64,000 nt of DNA from contig NZ_CP061770.1 of the NCBI RefSeq assembly GCF_011751865.2, positions 496,001-560,000 of the forward strand, in the 5' to 3' direction. Position numbers and translations under genes: made by a program. This DNA is from Salinibacterium sp. ZJ70. Lineage in GTDB: Bacteria; Actinomycetota; Actinomycetes; Actinomycetales; Microbacteriaceae. The notes beneath the pieces were generated by a model, which saw only the letters and a program-made list of their open reading frames with translations, was not told where the DNA came from and made no database searches. How positions within the stretch are numbered: position 1 is the stretch's first letter; the number at the start of each line of letters is the position of its first letter. Positions 28,795 through 36,701 of this stretch are shown here, piece after piece.

Positions 28795-30543
28795 CTAGGG
28801 ACGCGGCGCATCGACCTCCGGTGCCTGCCCTGCGTTGGGGGACGACTCCGGCTCCTCGGTGCGGGGGAGGAGCGGAATGCTCACGCGGAACGTCGCGCCG
28901 CCGCCCGGCGTCTCCAGCGCCTCGACGTGACCCTCGTGCTGAGCGACGATGCCGGCGACGATCGCGAGACCGAGGCCCGAACCGCCCGTCTCGCGCGTGC
29001 GGGAGGTGTCGGCGCGCCAGAAGCGCTGGAAGATCTTCTCGCGCAGCTGCGGGGGGATGCCCTCGCCGTGGTCGATGATCGAGATCTGCCCGTAGCCGGC
29101 GTCGTAGTCGACGCCCACGGCGAGCTCTATCGGGCTGTCGTCGGGCGTGAACCGCATCGCGTTGCCGATGAGGTTGGTGACGACCTGGCGGAGCTTGTTC
29201 TCATCGCCGAGCACGATCGGGCCCACATCCGGGAGCGGGGCGGATGTCGTCGCCTGCACAGCCCCCGCCGATGTCTCGACCGACGCGGGCCGCTTGCGAC
29301 GCAGCCGCGCGAATGCGGAGCCGAAGTTCAGCGGGCCGGTGGCGTTGGTGACGGGCTGCTGCGGTGGTGATACCGGAGCCGGAGGAACCGAGGCCGGACG
29401 CTCGGGGACCGCCTCGTGTGCGCGCTCGATGGGCTCGGGGACGACGACTGTGATCGTGCGTCCGGGGTTCGACGCCGAGGCGTCGAGGGCTGCGTCCTGG
29501 GCGATCGGAAGCAGATCGACCGGCTGGGCATCGAGAGGGCGTGACTCATCGAGACGTGCGAGCTCGAGCAGGTCCTCGACGAGGCCGCCCATGCGGATGG
29601 CCTCCTTCTCGATGCGCTCCATCGCCTGCGCGACATCCTCGGGCTTCTGCAGCGCCCCCATGCGGTACAACTCGGCGTAGCCGCGCAGCGACACAAGCGG
29701 CGTGCGCAGCTCGTGGCTGGCGTCGCCCACGAACCGACGCATCTGCTCGACGGCGCGCTGGCGCTCGGCGAAGGCGCGATCGATGCGGGCGAGCATCGTG
29801 TTGAGCGAGCGGTTGAGGCGGCCGACCTCGGTGTTGGGGGTCGCGCCGCCGAGGCGCTGGCTGTAGTCGCCTGCGGCGAAGCGCGCCGCCGTGCGTTCCA
29901 CATCCCGCAACGGCCCGAACGTGCTCGTCACGAGCAGCTGGGTGACCGCCGCGCCGAGCAGGATCACCGCGATCGCGAAGAGGAAGAAGATGAGCGTGTA
30001 CCGCGTGATGGTGTTGTCGACCTCGGTGAGGTCGGCTCCGACCACCAGGGTCACGTAGCTCGCCCCGTTGTCGAAGCTCGTGAAGACCGTCTTGACCTTC
30101 CACGCAGGCCGACCCGTCTCATCGAGCAGCGGGAGGGGGCCGCCGCCGTCGTGTGCGACGCTCCACGAGCTCGTCATCTGCGAGAAGTCGGGCTGCGGGG
30201 CGTCCTTGGGCACGTTGTCGCACAGCACATTCGCCTGCGCGTCGAGGATGGCGACGATGGTGCCGTTCGGCTGGTAGCGCACATTGCAGTCGATGACCTG
30301 CGCGACGGGCATCCCGCGCACGAGCTCCCGGCCGTTCTCGTCGACCGTGCCGCGCACCTGGTCGTACATCGAGCGCGCGTAGGCGTCGACCTTCTCCTCC
30401 ATGTAGGCACGGAGCACCGTCATGGTTCCCATGCCGACGACGGCGAGGCCGAACGTCAGCAGCAGCACCGTGACGCCCGTGATCTTGGTGCGCAGCGAGA
30501 TGCCGTTCCACCAGCGGTCGAACGAGGTGTGCAGGTTCGACAT
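28795..30543 (-). CDS. Sensor histidine kinase with Pro-rich insert between HisKA and ATPase domains
   Basis: 582 residues. Two membrane helices (near residues 20-45 and 195-217) enclose an extracytoplasmic sensor domain with a conserved Cys (QVIDCNVRYQPNG). HAMP follows, then HisKA with His277 in SHELRTPLVSLRGYAE. About 65 residues of Pro/Ala-rich sequence (PERPASVPPAPVSPPQQP) and a basic stretch FARLRRKRP separate HisKA from the HATPase domain, whose N, G1 (DHGEGIPPQ) and G2 (GGSGLGLAIV) boxes are intact. Similar to MprB/TrcS-type kinases. Partner is the response regulator encoded 28 bases upstream. Confidence 0.92.
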   Translation of the reverse strand: MSNLHTSFDRWWNGISLRTKITGVTVLLLTFGLAVVGMGTMTVLRAYMEEKVDAYARSMYDQVRGTVDENGRELVRGMPVAQVIDCNVRYQPNGTIVAILDAQANVLCDNVPKDAPQPDFSQMTSSWSVAHDGGGPLPLLDETGRPAWKVKTVFTSFDNGASYVTLVVGADLTEVDNTITRYTLIFFLFAIAVILLGAAVTQLLVTSTFGPLRDVERTAARFAAGDYSQRLGGATPNTEVGRLNRSLNTMLARIDRAFAERQRAVEQMRRFVGDASHELRTPLVSLRGYAELYRMGALQKPEDVAQAMERIEKEAIRMGGLVEDLLELARLDESRPLDAQPVDLLPIAQDAALDASASNPGRTITVVVPEPIERAHEAVPERPASVPPAPVSPPQQPVTNATGPLNFGSAFARLRRKRPASVETSAGAVQATTSAPLPDVGPIVLGDENKLRQVVTNLIGNAMRFTPDDSPIELAVGVDYDAGYGQISIIDHGEGIPPQLREKIFQRFWRADTSRTRETGGSGLGLAIVAGIVAQHEGHVEALETPGGGATFRVSIPLLPRTEEPESSPNAGQAPEVDAPRP

Positions 30544-30571
30544 CAGACACCCACCGACGAGATCGGGGCGG

Positions 30572-31267
30572 TCACGCCTTCGAAGTCGTCTTGAGCATGT
30601 AGCCGAATCCGCGCTTCGTCTGGATCATCGGCTCCGAGGAGTGCTGGTCGATCTTGCGGCGCAGGTAGGAGATGTAGCTCTCGACGATGCCCGCGTCGCC
30701 GTTGAAGTCGTACTCCCACACGTGGTCGAGGATCTGCGCCTTCGACAGCACCCGGTTGGGGTTGAGCATGAGGTAGCGCAGGAGCTTGAACTCGGTGGGG
30801 GAGAGCTCGACCGGCTCATCGCCGACCGTGACCTCGTGGGTGTCCTGATCCATCGTGAGCTCGCCCGCGCGGATGATGGCGTCTTCTTCGTCGTGCATCG
30901 TGCGACGAAGGATCGCCTTGAGGCGCGCCACGATCTCATCGAGCGAGAAGGGCTTCGTGACGTAGTCGTCTCCGCCGACGGTGAGGCCCGTGATTTTGTC
31001 CTCGGTGTCGTCCTTCGCGGTGAGGAAGAGGATGGGCGCCGTGTAGCCGGAGGCGCGCAGGCGCTTCGTCACCCCGAAGCCGTTCATGTCGGGGAGCATG
31101 ACATCGAGGATGATCAGGTCGGGTTCCTCGTCGAGCACCGCCGAGATGGCCTGGGCGCCGTTTCCGACCGCGCGGACCGCGAACCCCGCGAAGCGGAGGC
31201 TCGTGGTGAGCAGGTCGCGGATGTTGGGCTCGTCATCGACGATGAGGATCTTGGGGCCGTCGCTCAT
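30572..31267 (-). CDS. OmpR-family response regulator
   Basis: 231 residues from ATG 31267, preceded by AGGAG nine bases upstream; an in-frame ATG 18 bases earlier lacks that spacing. Receiver domain with Asp11-Asp12, phospho-acceptor Asp55 (LIILDVMLPD) and Lys in VTKPFSLDE, then a winged-helix domain ending in IQTKRGFGYMLK. It resembles the TrcR/MprA group. Transcribed with the kinase. Targets unknown. Confidence 0.93.
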   Translation of the reverse strand: MSDGPKILIVDDEPNIRDLLTTSLRFAGFAVRAVGNGAQAISAVLDEEPDLIILDVMLPDMNGFGVTKRLRASGYTAPILFLTAKDDTEDKITGLTVGGDDYVTKPFSLDEIVARLKAILRRTMHDEEDAIIRAGELTMDQDTHEVTVGDEPVELSPTEFKLLRYLMLNPNRVLSKAQILDHVWEYDFNGDAGIVESYISYLRRKIDQHSSEPMIQTKRGFGYMLKTTSKA

Positions 31268-31374
31268 GGCCCCATTCTCCTGCATGTTCGCTGGATGTCG
31301 ACTGGAACTTTTGGCGGGCGCTGTCTACCCCAGCGGAACACGCGCGATTCGGCCCGGGCATCTAGCATCGAGGC

Positions 31375-32259
31375 GTGGACGACGGCGACGGCGAGCGGAC
31401 GATGAAGCGGCGGATCGGCGCGCGGAACTTCGACTTCTCGAGACAGGTCGCCGTCATGGCGATCGTCAACCGCACACCCGACTCGTTCCACGACCGCGGA
31501 GCGACCTTCGCCTTGGATCGCGCAGTCGAAGCCTCCCTCGCAGCGGTCGAGGCGGGCGCCGACTGGGTGGACATCGGGGGCGTGCCGTTCGGCCGCGGTC
31601 CCGAGGTGACGGTCGACGAGGAGATCGACCGGATCGTGCCCGTCGTCGAAGCGATCCGTGCGGCGAGCGACGTCGTCATCTCGGTCGACACGTTCTCATC
31701 CGTCGTCGCGGCGGAGGCGCTCGCGATGGGTGCCGACGTCATCAACGACACGTCGGGTCTGTGGGACCCGGGGATGGCCGAGGCGGTCGCGATCGGGAAC
31801 GGCCACCTCGTGCTCACCCACTCCCTCACGCCTCCCCGCACCTCGCATCCGTCGCCCCAGTACGACGATGTGGTGCGCACGGTCATCGACCACCTGGCCT
31901 CGCGCATCGCCATGGCTGTCGCCGGGGGCGTGCCCTTCGAGAACCTCATCGTGGATCCGGGGCACGACCTGCACAAGAACACCCTGCATTCGCTCGAGCT
32001 CACCAGGCGCCTCGCCGAGCTGGAGGTGCTCGGCGCCCCGATCCTCGTGGCACTGTCGAACAAGGATTTCATCGGCGAGACGATCGATCGGCCCCAGTAC
32101 GAGCGCCTCGAGGGATCACTCGCGGCCGCCGTCGTGTCGATCATGAACGGCGCGCGGATCGTGCGCGTGCACGACGTCGCGGCGACGGTCGCCGCGGTGC
32201 GGATGACGGAGGCGATCCTCGGATGGCGGGAGCCGGCATGGCTGAAGCACAACATGTGA
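31375..32259 (+). CDS. Dihydropteroate synthase-like protein, FolP2 type
   Basis: 294 residues with a DHPS TIM barrel: NRTPDSFHDRG replaces the usual NVTPDSFSDGG, then DIGG, DTFSS, NDTSGLWDP and DPGHDLHKN. The SRKxxIG loop reads SNKDFIG, so Lys is kept and Arg is lost. The NRTPDSF(Y/H)D(R/K)G form is that of mycobacterial FolP2, which has not shown normal DHPS activity in the cases studied, so a real folate role is uncertain. GTG start with TAGCAT exactly six bases upstream (31363-31368). Overlaps the reductase gene. Confidence 0.82.
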   Translation: MDDGDGERTMKRRIGARNFDFSRQVAVMAIVNRTPDSFHDRGATFALDRAVEASLAAVEAGADWVDIGGVPFGRGPEVTVDEEIDRIVPVVEAIRAASDVVISVDTFSSVVAAEALAMGADVINDTSGLWDPGMAEAVAIGNGHLVLTHSLTPPRTSHPSPQYDDVVRTVIDHLASRIAMAVAGGVPFENLIVDPGHDLHKNTLHSLELTRRLAELEVLGAPILVALSNKDFIGETIDRPQYERLEGSLAAAVVSIMNGARIVRVHDVAATVAAVRMTEAILGWREPAWLKHNM

Positions 32260-32981
32260 CGATCGACCGGCTGTGGCCGGATCCGGCAGCGGACCTCGAC
32301 GACGACGCGCTCGTCGCGGATATTCGCGAGCCGGTGCTGCGGATGAACTCCGTGTCGTCGGCAGATGGCGCGGCCACCCGCGGCGGCCTCTCGGGCGGCC
32401 TCGGCGACGACGCCGACCGACGGTACTTCGAGCTGCTGCGGCGGGTGGCGGATGTCGTGGTCGTGGGCGCCGGCACGGTGCGCACGGAGGGCTACGGACC
32501 GATGCGCGTGTCGGAGGAGTCGGCGGCCTGGAGGCAGGCCGACGGCCTGCCTCCGCATCCGGTGCTCGCGATCGTGTCGGGCTCGCTCGACCTCGATCCG
32601 GCATCGCGGATCTTCACCGAGGCTCCCGTGAGGCCGATCGTCATCACGACCGCCGAGAGTGATGCGTCCGGTTTCGCGGACGTCGCCGACGTGATCACGG
32701 TCGGACACGGTTCGCGGATCGACGCATCCGCCGCCGTGGCGGCGCTCCGCGAGCGGGGGTTCGCGCGGATCCTGTGCGAAGGCGGGCCGACGCTGTTCGG
32801 TGCTCTGCTCGCTGCGGATGAGGTCGACGAGCTTTGCGTCACGATCGCGCCCACCCTCGACGCGGGTGGCGTGCGCCGCATCGCGACAGGAGAGATCCCC
32901 GAGCCGCGGGCGATGCGCCTCGCGCACGTGCTGCGGTCGGGGTCGACGCTGCTGGTGCGCTACCGGCGCGAAGGCCGATAG
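32238..32981 (+). CDS. RibD C-terminal-domain reductase (pyrimidine/dihydrofolate reductase family)
   Basis: 247 residues from ATG 32238 (GGGAG five bases upstream). The GTG at 32256, which makes a GTGA overlap with the previous stop, is an equally possible start. The fold is the RibD C-terminal/DHFR-like reductase: MNSVSSADGAATR, VVVVGAGTVRTEGYGP and ILCEGGPTLFGALLAADEVDELC are the NADPH and substrate-binding motifs. It is like M. tuberculosis Rv2671, a RibD-like protein able to act as dihydrofolate reductase. Pairing with a FolP2-like gene suggests pterin or flavin metabolism. Confidence 0.85.
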   Translation: MAEAQHVTIDRLWPDPAADLDDDALVADIREPVLRMNSVSSADGAATRGGLSGGLGDDADRRYFELLRRVADVVVVGAGTVRTEGYGPMRVSEESAAWRQADGLPPHPVLAIVSGSLDLDPASRIFTEAPVRPIVITTAESDASGFADVADVITVGHGSRIDASAAVAALRERGFARILCEGGPTLFGALLAADEVDELCVTIAPTLDAGGVRRIATGEIPEPRAMRLAHVLRSGSTLLVRYRREGR

Positions 32982-32995
32982 CGCACCAGCGCGCG

Positions 32996-33844
32996 TCACA
33001 CGTCGCGGCTCTTGATGAGCAGCGAGCCGCCGATGAGGGCGGCGATCGACCAGCCGGCCATCGTCACAGCAGCGGCCCACGGCTCGAGCGCGATGGATCC
33101 GGAGGGCATGTCGAAGCCGGTGTCGAACGCGAACTCGCTCATGGTCCCACCGAGCACGCTCGGCAGGAACTCGGCAAGGTCGAAGGCCCACTGCGCCTGC
33201 AGGAGCACGGCGACGAGCTGCAGCACCGTCGGCACCACGAGCAGCAGACCCAGCACGGTCGCGATCGATCCGGCGGAGTTGCGGAGCATCGTGCCCACAC
33301 CGACCGAGAAGACCGCGAGCAGCGCCGGGTATCCGGCGGCGCCGAGCAGCGCGAGCCAGACGCGGCTGTCCGCGAAGTCGATCGTGTAGCCGCTTCCGGC
33401 GAGGATCGCGCCGCTGATGAGCGCGCCGATGACGAGCGACACCGCTCCGACGACGAACACGGCGAGACCGATCACGAGCGCCTTCGCGAGCACCGTCGAG
33501 ATGCGACCGGGAGCGGCGGCCATGCTCGAGCGGATCATGCCCGTGCCGTACTCACCCGTGATGACGAGGCATCCGAGCACGGCCGCGATGAGCACCGTGA
33601 ATCCGATGACGACCGTGTTCGACATCGTCCAGTTGTACGAGCCGTAGTCGACGGATGAGTCGCCCGCTCCGTTGAGACCGAGCACGAGCGCGATGAGCAC
33701 CGGCACCCCAGCCGTCATGAGAGCGATGAGGCCGAGGCACCACCAGGTGGAGCGCAGCGTCACGAGCTTGACCCACTCGGAGCGGATGATGCCGCCCGTG
33801 GTCAGCCGCGTCGTGGGCCGGGGACGTCCGATGGTCGCGGTCAT
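32996..33844 (-). CDS. ABC transporter permease, ABC-2 type
   Basis: 282 residues, six predicted membrane helices, and the GTGMIRSSMAAAPGRI segment typical of ABC-2 export permeases. The N-terminus TTGGIIRSEWVKLVTLRSTWW is the amphipathic elbow region. ATG 33844 overlaps the stop of the ATPase gene (ATGA), so the pair is one operon and forms a two-component exporter. Substrate unknown. It converges on the reductase gene with a 14-base gap. Confidence 0.9.
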   Translation of the reverse strand: MTATIGRPRPTTRLTTGGIIRSEWVKLVTLRSTWWCLGLIALMTAGVPVLIALVLGLNGAGDSSVDYGSYNWTMSNTVVIGFTVLIAAVLGCLVITGEYGTGMIRSSMAAAPGRISTVLAKALVIGLAVFVVGAVSLVIGALISGAILAGSGYTIDFADSRVWLALLGAAGYPALLAVFSVGVGTMLRNSAGSIATVLGLLLVVPTVLQLVAVLLQAQWAFDLAEFLPSVLGGTMSEFAFDTGFDMPSGSIALEPWAAAVTMAGWSIAALIGGSLLIKSRDV

Positions 33845-34752
33845 GCCGCACCTCCCGCGTGGTATTCGACCTCGTCCTGGGTGAGGGCGAGGTAGGCGTC
33901 TTCGAGCGAGCCCGCGAGGGGCGCGAGCTCGTGCAGCACGATGCCGCTCTGCGCGGCGAGCTCGCCGATGCGCTCGGAGGCGAGACCGGTGACGAGCAGT
34001 CCGCTCGCATCCGGTGCCACCGCTCCGCCTTCGGCGCTGACGGCCGCGACGAGCTGCTCGGTCTGCGGGGTGCGCACGCGCACGGCCCCGCGTCCGGATG
34101 CGGAGGCGACGATCTCGGCGACGGGGGCGTCGGCGATCACGCGGCCGCGGCCGAGCACGATGATGTGGTCCGCCGTCTGCGCCATCTCGCTCATGAGGTG
34201 GCTGGAGAGGAACACGGTGCGTCCCTCGGAGGCGAGGTGGCGTGCGAGCTGGCGCACCCAGATGACGCCCTCGGGGTCCAGTCCGTTGACCGGCTCGTCG
34301 AGGATGAGGGTCGCCGGGTCGCCGAGGAGCGCCGCGGCGATGCCGAGACGCTGGCCCATGCCCAGCGAGAAGCCCTTGACGCGCTTGCCGGCGACGGCGT
34401 CGAGTCCGGTGAGCCCGATGACCTCGTCGACGCGCGCGTTCGAGATGCCGTGCGTCGCCGCGAGTGCGCGCAGGTGACCGCGGGCGGAGCGCCCCGGGTG
34501 CACGGCCTTCGCATCGAGCAGCACACCGACCTCGTGGAGGGGCGCCTCGAGCTCGGCGTACTGGCGGCCGTTGATCGTGACGGTGCCGCCGCTCGGGCGG
34601 TCGAGTCCGACGATCATGCGCATCGTGGTGGATTTGCCGGCGCCGTTGGGGCCGAGGAAGCCGGTCACGCGGCCGGGCTGCACCGTGAAGCTCGCGTCGT
34701 CGACGGCGAGCCGGGCGCCGTACCGTTTGGACAGGTTCTGGGCGTGGATCAT
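33841..34752 (-). CDS. ABC transporter ATP-binding protein (ABC-2 exporter type)
   Basis: 303 residues: Walker A GPNGAGKST, signature FSLGMGQRLGIAAAL, Walker B LILDEPVNGLDPEG and an H-loop SSHLMSEM. A C-terminal accessory domain of about 80 residues follows, as in bacitracin/nodulation-type exporters. Works with the permease encoded directly after it. GGAG lies eight bases before the ATG. No regulator or immunity gene adjoins, so the exported compound cannot be named. Confidence 0.93.
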   Translation of the reverse strand: MIHAQNLSKRYGARLAVDDASFTVQPGRVTGFLGPNGAGKSTTMRMIVGLDRPSGGTVTINGRQYAELEAPLHEVGVLLDAKAVHPGRSARGHLRALAATHGISNARVDEVIGLTGLDAVAGKRVKGFSLGMGQRLGIAAALLGDPATLILDEPVNGLDPEGVIWVRQLARHLASEGRTVFLSSHLMSEMAQTADHIIVLGRGRVIADAPVAEIVASASGRGAVRVRTPQTEQLVAAVSAEGGAVAPDASGLLVTGLASERIGELAAQSGIVLHELAPLAGSLEDAYLALTQDEVEYHAGGAA

Positions 34753-34888
34753 GTGGGGAACTCCATACGCCCAGCCTGGCCGACATCCGGCGCGGGCGGC
34801 AGGGGGAAGGCCCCCGAATCATCCGGAGGGATGACGCCCTCGCGCCTCAGACCCGACTGCTCGGCACGGTCGGTCGGGGGCGGACCGG

Positions 34889-36553
34889 TCAGGCGGCCTG
34901 GAGGGTGTGCGAGTCGAGGATCGTGTAGCTGTATCCCTGCTCGGCGAGGAAGCGCTGGCGGTTCTGCGCGAAGTCCTGATCCACGGTGTCGCGCGCGACG
35001 AGCGTGTAGAAGTTGGCGGGCAGGCCCGACTTCTTCGGGCGGAGCAGCCGGCCGAGGCGCTGTGCCTCCTCCTGACGGGAGCCGAACGATCCGGACACCT
35101 GGATCGCGACGGTCGCCTCCGGCAGGTCGACCGAGAAGTTGGCGACCTTCGAGACCACGAGCACCTTCGTGGTGCCGTCGCGGAACTCCTGGTACAGACG
35201 CTCGCGCTCCGCCACCGGCGTGGATCCGGTGAGCTGCGGGGCTCCGAGGGCATTGGAGAGCTCCTCGATCTGGTCGAGGTACTGGCCGATCACGAGGATC
35301 TGCTCGCCGTCGTGCTTGGCGACGAGATCCCGCACCACCTGCAGCTTCGCGGGCGCCGTCGCTGCGAGGCGGTAGCGCTCGTCGTCGGCGCTCGCCGCGT
35401 ATTCGAGGCGCGCCTCCTGGGGCAGATCGATGCGCACCTCGTAGCAGGAAGCGGGCGAGATGAACCCCTGCGCCTCGATCTCCTTCCAGGGGGCGTCGAA
35501 GCGCTTGGGGCCGATGAGGCTGAAGACGTCGGATTCGCGCCCGTCTTCGCGCACGAGCGTCGCGGTGAGCCCGAGGCGGCGGCGCGCCTGCAGCTCCGCG
35601 GTGAGCTTGAACACGGGCGCGGGCAGCAGGTGCACCTCGTCGTAGACGATGAGGCCCCAGTCGAGTGCGTCGAGGAGCGCGAGGTGCGCGTACTCGCCTT
35701 TCCGCTTGGCGGTGAGGATCTGGTACGTCGCGATCGTGACGGGCCTGATCTCCTTCGACTGGCCCGAGTATTCGCCGATCTCCTCCTCGGTGAGGGTTGT
35801 GCGCTTGAGCAGCTCGGCGCGCCACTGGCGGGCGGAGACCGTGTTGGTGACGAGGATGAGCGTGTTGGTGCCGGCAGCGGCCATCGCGCCGGCTCCGACG
35901 AGCGTCTTCCCGGCGCCGCAGGGGAGCACGACGACGCCCGATCCGCCTTCGAAGAAGTTGTCGACGGCGAGGCGCTGGTAGGGGCGCAGCTCCCAGCCGT
36001 CCTCGACGAGGTCGATGTCGTGCGGCGTGCCGGGGGTGTAGCCCGCGTGGTCTTCGGCGGGCCAGCCGATCTTCAGCAGCTCCTGCTTGACCTGGCCGCG
36101 CGCCCACGGCTGCAGCGTCCACTCGGTCGAGCTGCGGCGGATGCCGAGGAAAGGGCCGATCTTGGTGTTGCGTGTGACCTCGGCGAGCACGGCCGGGTCG
36201 GTCGCGCGGATGATGAGCTCACCGGACTGCGCCTCGGCGCCTTCCGCGGGTTCGTCGCGCGCGATGATGAGCCGGCCGTAGCGTCCGACGGTCTCGTCGA
36301 TGTCGATCGCGACCGTCTGCGGGACGGGGAACTTCGCGTAGCGCTCGAGCGTGCCGAGCATCTGGTCGGCGGTGTGGCCGGCGGCGCGGGCGTTCCAGAG
36401 GCCGAGTTTCGTGATGCGGTACGTGTGCACGTGCTCGGGGGCGCGCTCGAGTTCGGCGAAGACCGCGAGCTCGTGGCGAGCCTCTTCCGCCTCCGGGTGC
36501 GCCACCTCGAGGAGCACGGTGCGGTCGCTTTGCACGATGAGCGGTCCATTCAC
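34889..36553 (-). CDS. XPB-type (ERCC3-like) superfamily 2 DNA helicase
   Basis: 554 residues. The N-terminal 180 residues match the damage-recognition part of bacterial XPB (GPLIVQSDRTVLLEVAHPEA, LGLWNARAAGHTADQMLGTLERYAKFPVP). Helicase motifs: Walker A PCGAGKT near residue 210, DEVH box near 303, LTATLVREDG, and motif VI QRLGRLLRPKKSG. Mycobacterial XPB is a 3'-5' helicase linked to DNA repair. GTG start with a TAGGGT eight bases upstream. The next upstream gene encodes the helicase-associated partner. Confidence 0.94.
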   Translation of the reverse strand: MNGPLIVQSDRTVLLEVAHPEAEEARHELAVFAELERAPEHVHTYRITKLGLWNARAAGHTADQMLGTLERYAKFPVPQTVAIDIDETVGRYGRLIIARDEPAEGAEAQSGELIIRATDPAVLAEVTRNTKIGPFLGIRRSSTEWTLQPWARGQVKQELLKIGWPAEDHAGYTPGTPHDIDLVEDGWELRPYQRLAVDNFFEGGSGVVVLPCGAGKTLVGAGAMAAAGTNTLILVTNTVSARQWRAELLKRTTLTEEEIGEYSGQSKEIRPVTIATYQILTAKRKGEYAHLALLDALDWGLIVYDEVHLLPAPVFKLTAELQARRRLGLTATLVREDGRESDVFSLIGPKRFDAPWKEIEAQGFISPASCYEVRIDLPQEARLEYAASADDERYRLAATAPAKLQVVRDLVAKHDGEQILVIGQYLDQIEELSNALGAPQLTGSTPVAERERLYQEFRDGTTKVLVVSKVANFSVDLPEATVAIQVSGSFGSRQEEAQRLGRLLRPKKSGLPANFYTLVARDTVDQDFAQNRQRFLAEQGYSYTILDSHTLQAA

Positions 36554-36701
36554 AACCGACCACCCTATCCGCGACTCCTCCGAGCGCGCAGGATCGGCCG
36601 CATCAGCCGTCGCGCCTGCCTCGTCCCCGAGGGGTCGCAGATGACCGGCGACACGCCGAGGGAACCGTCATTCGCGACCCCTCACGTGGGGCGTGGGCCC
36701 G
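36554..36701. other. Intergenic region with long imperfect inverted repeat
   Basis: 148 bases between the XPB gene and its partner. Positions 36629-36683 contain nested inverted repeats: GAGGGGTCGC (36629-36638) with GCGACCCCTC (36674-36683), ATGAC (36641-36645) with GTCAT (36667-36671), and CGGC (36646-36649) with GCCG (36655-36658). It could be a terminator of the partner gene or a structured RNA leader. Confidence 0.55.
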
